NCBI RefSeq assembly: GCF_937425535.1
Contig: NZ_OW485603.1
Coordinates: 1 to 64,000 of the forward strand
DNA: 64,000 nt
Source of the DNA: Rhodovastum atsumiense
GTDB lineage: Bacteria; Pseudomonadota; Alphaproteobacteria; Acetobacterales; Acetobacteraceae
Direction: 5' to 3'
Shown: piece after piece, positions 63,798 through 64,000 of the stretch
Layout of the letters: every line of letters starts with the position of its first letter
Numbering within the stretch: the first letter of the stretch is position 1
Position numbers and translations under genes: made by a program
The notes under the pieces: model-generated
What the model was told of the DNA's origin: nothing
The model's database searches: none
What the model saw: the letters and a program-made list of their open reading frames with translations, nothing else

Positions 63798-64000
63798 TGC
63801 CTGGCGGGCTGCCATGGGAACGGGGCGCCACCGATAGGACTGATTTTCTTGCCTTATCGCCGATTGTGGCAGCATCTTACCTACAATGGTAAGCGGCCAT
63901 TATCGCGTATGAGCCTCAGCCAAGCCCCGCCGTCACCTGCCTGCCGGCTCGCGCGACGGGGAGGGGCGGTCAGCGTCGCCACGCTCAGGCGCCAAGGAGC
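63798..64000 (+). other. Region after tniQ; possible start of another gene
   Basis: CTTATCGCC (near 63853) and CATTATCGCG (near 63898) repeat the end motifs seen before tniA. An ATG at 63909 opens a frame to the window edge (MSLSQAPPSPACRLARRGGA), but it is too short to judge. Confidence 0.35.

Overview
GC-rich, IS-laden accessory DNA, most likely part of a plasmid or chromid of an alphaproteobacterium. The Rhodospirillales/Acetobacteraceae-like character is inferred from base composition and protein families; no rRNA or marker gene proves it. A replicon backbone sits on the right: iteron origin with a DnaA box and repA (57.6-59.0 kb), parA plus a partner gene behind large palindromic repeats (54.9-56.7 kb), and a hipBA module with two operators (53.0-54.7 kb). 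The window ends in a Tn402/Tn7-like tniA-tniB-tniQ set.

Layout. 0-5.8 kb: a large serine recombinase gene (minus strand) broken twice, by a 2.23-kb IS carrying a passenger gene and by a 2.45-kb element that itself encodes a serine recombinase and a small partner protein. 5.8-11.4 kb: an ISKra4-like IS, an IS91 remnant, a chalcone-isomerase-like secreted protein, an IS1182 remnant and IS256 copy 1. 12.3-27.1 kb: four large hybrid sensor histidine kinases, one with an ethylene-receptor-like membrane domain, mixed with a frameshifted Crp/Fnr regulator, a broken response regulator and a broken PAS gene. 27.1-31.4 kb: nested insertions (IS6 types A and B, IS256 copy 2, ISKra4 copy 2, IS110), ending against a Tn3 tnpA tail.

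31.4-39.1 kb is the best-preserved metabolic island. A sigma54 activator is divergent from diaminopropionate ammonia-lyase, a YgeY-like M20 hydrolase, an N-acyl-D-amino-acid deacylase and an MFS transporter. A perfect -24/-12 sigma54 promoter lies ahead of the lyase. The set looks like a catabolic unit for 2,3-diaminopropionate and N-acylated D-amino acids.

39.2-42.7 kb is IS rubble (IS3, IS6-B, Tn3, IS256 copy 3, IS6-A). 43.0-47.6 kb holds a DMSO-reductase-type operon (A, B and C subunits) with a convergent TorD/DmsD chaperone. It lies between two directly repeated, nearly identical IS256 copies, so it could move as a composite unit. 47.6-52.8 kb holds more IS6 debris, an unrecognised 449-aa gene, and a toxin-antitoxin pair hit twice: IS256 copy 4 interrupts the antitoxin just after its start codon, and the toxin has a premature stop. 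The overall picture is a replicon shaped by repeated IS insertion, IS-mediated deletion and decay, with a few intact functional islands.
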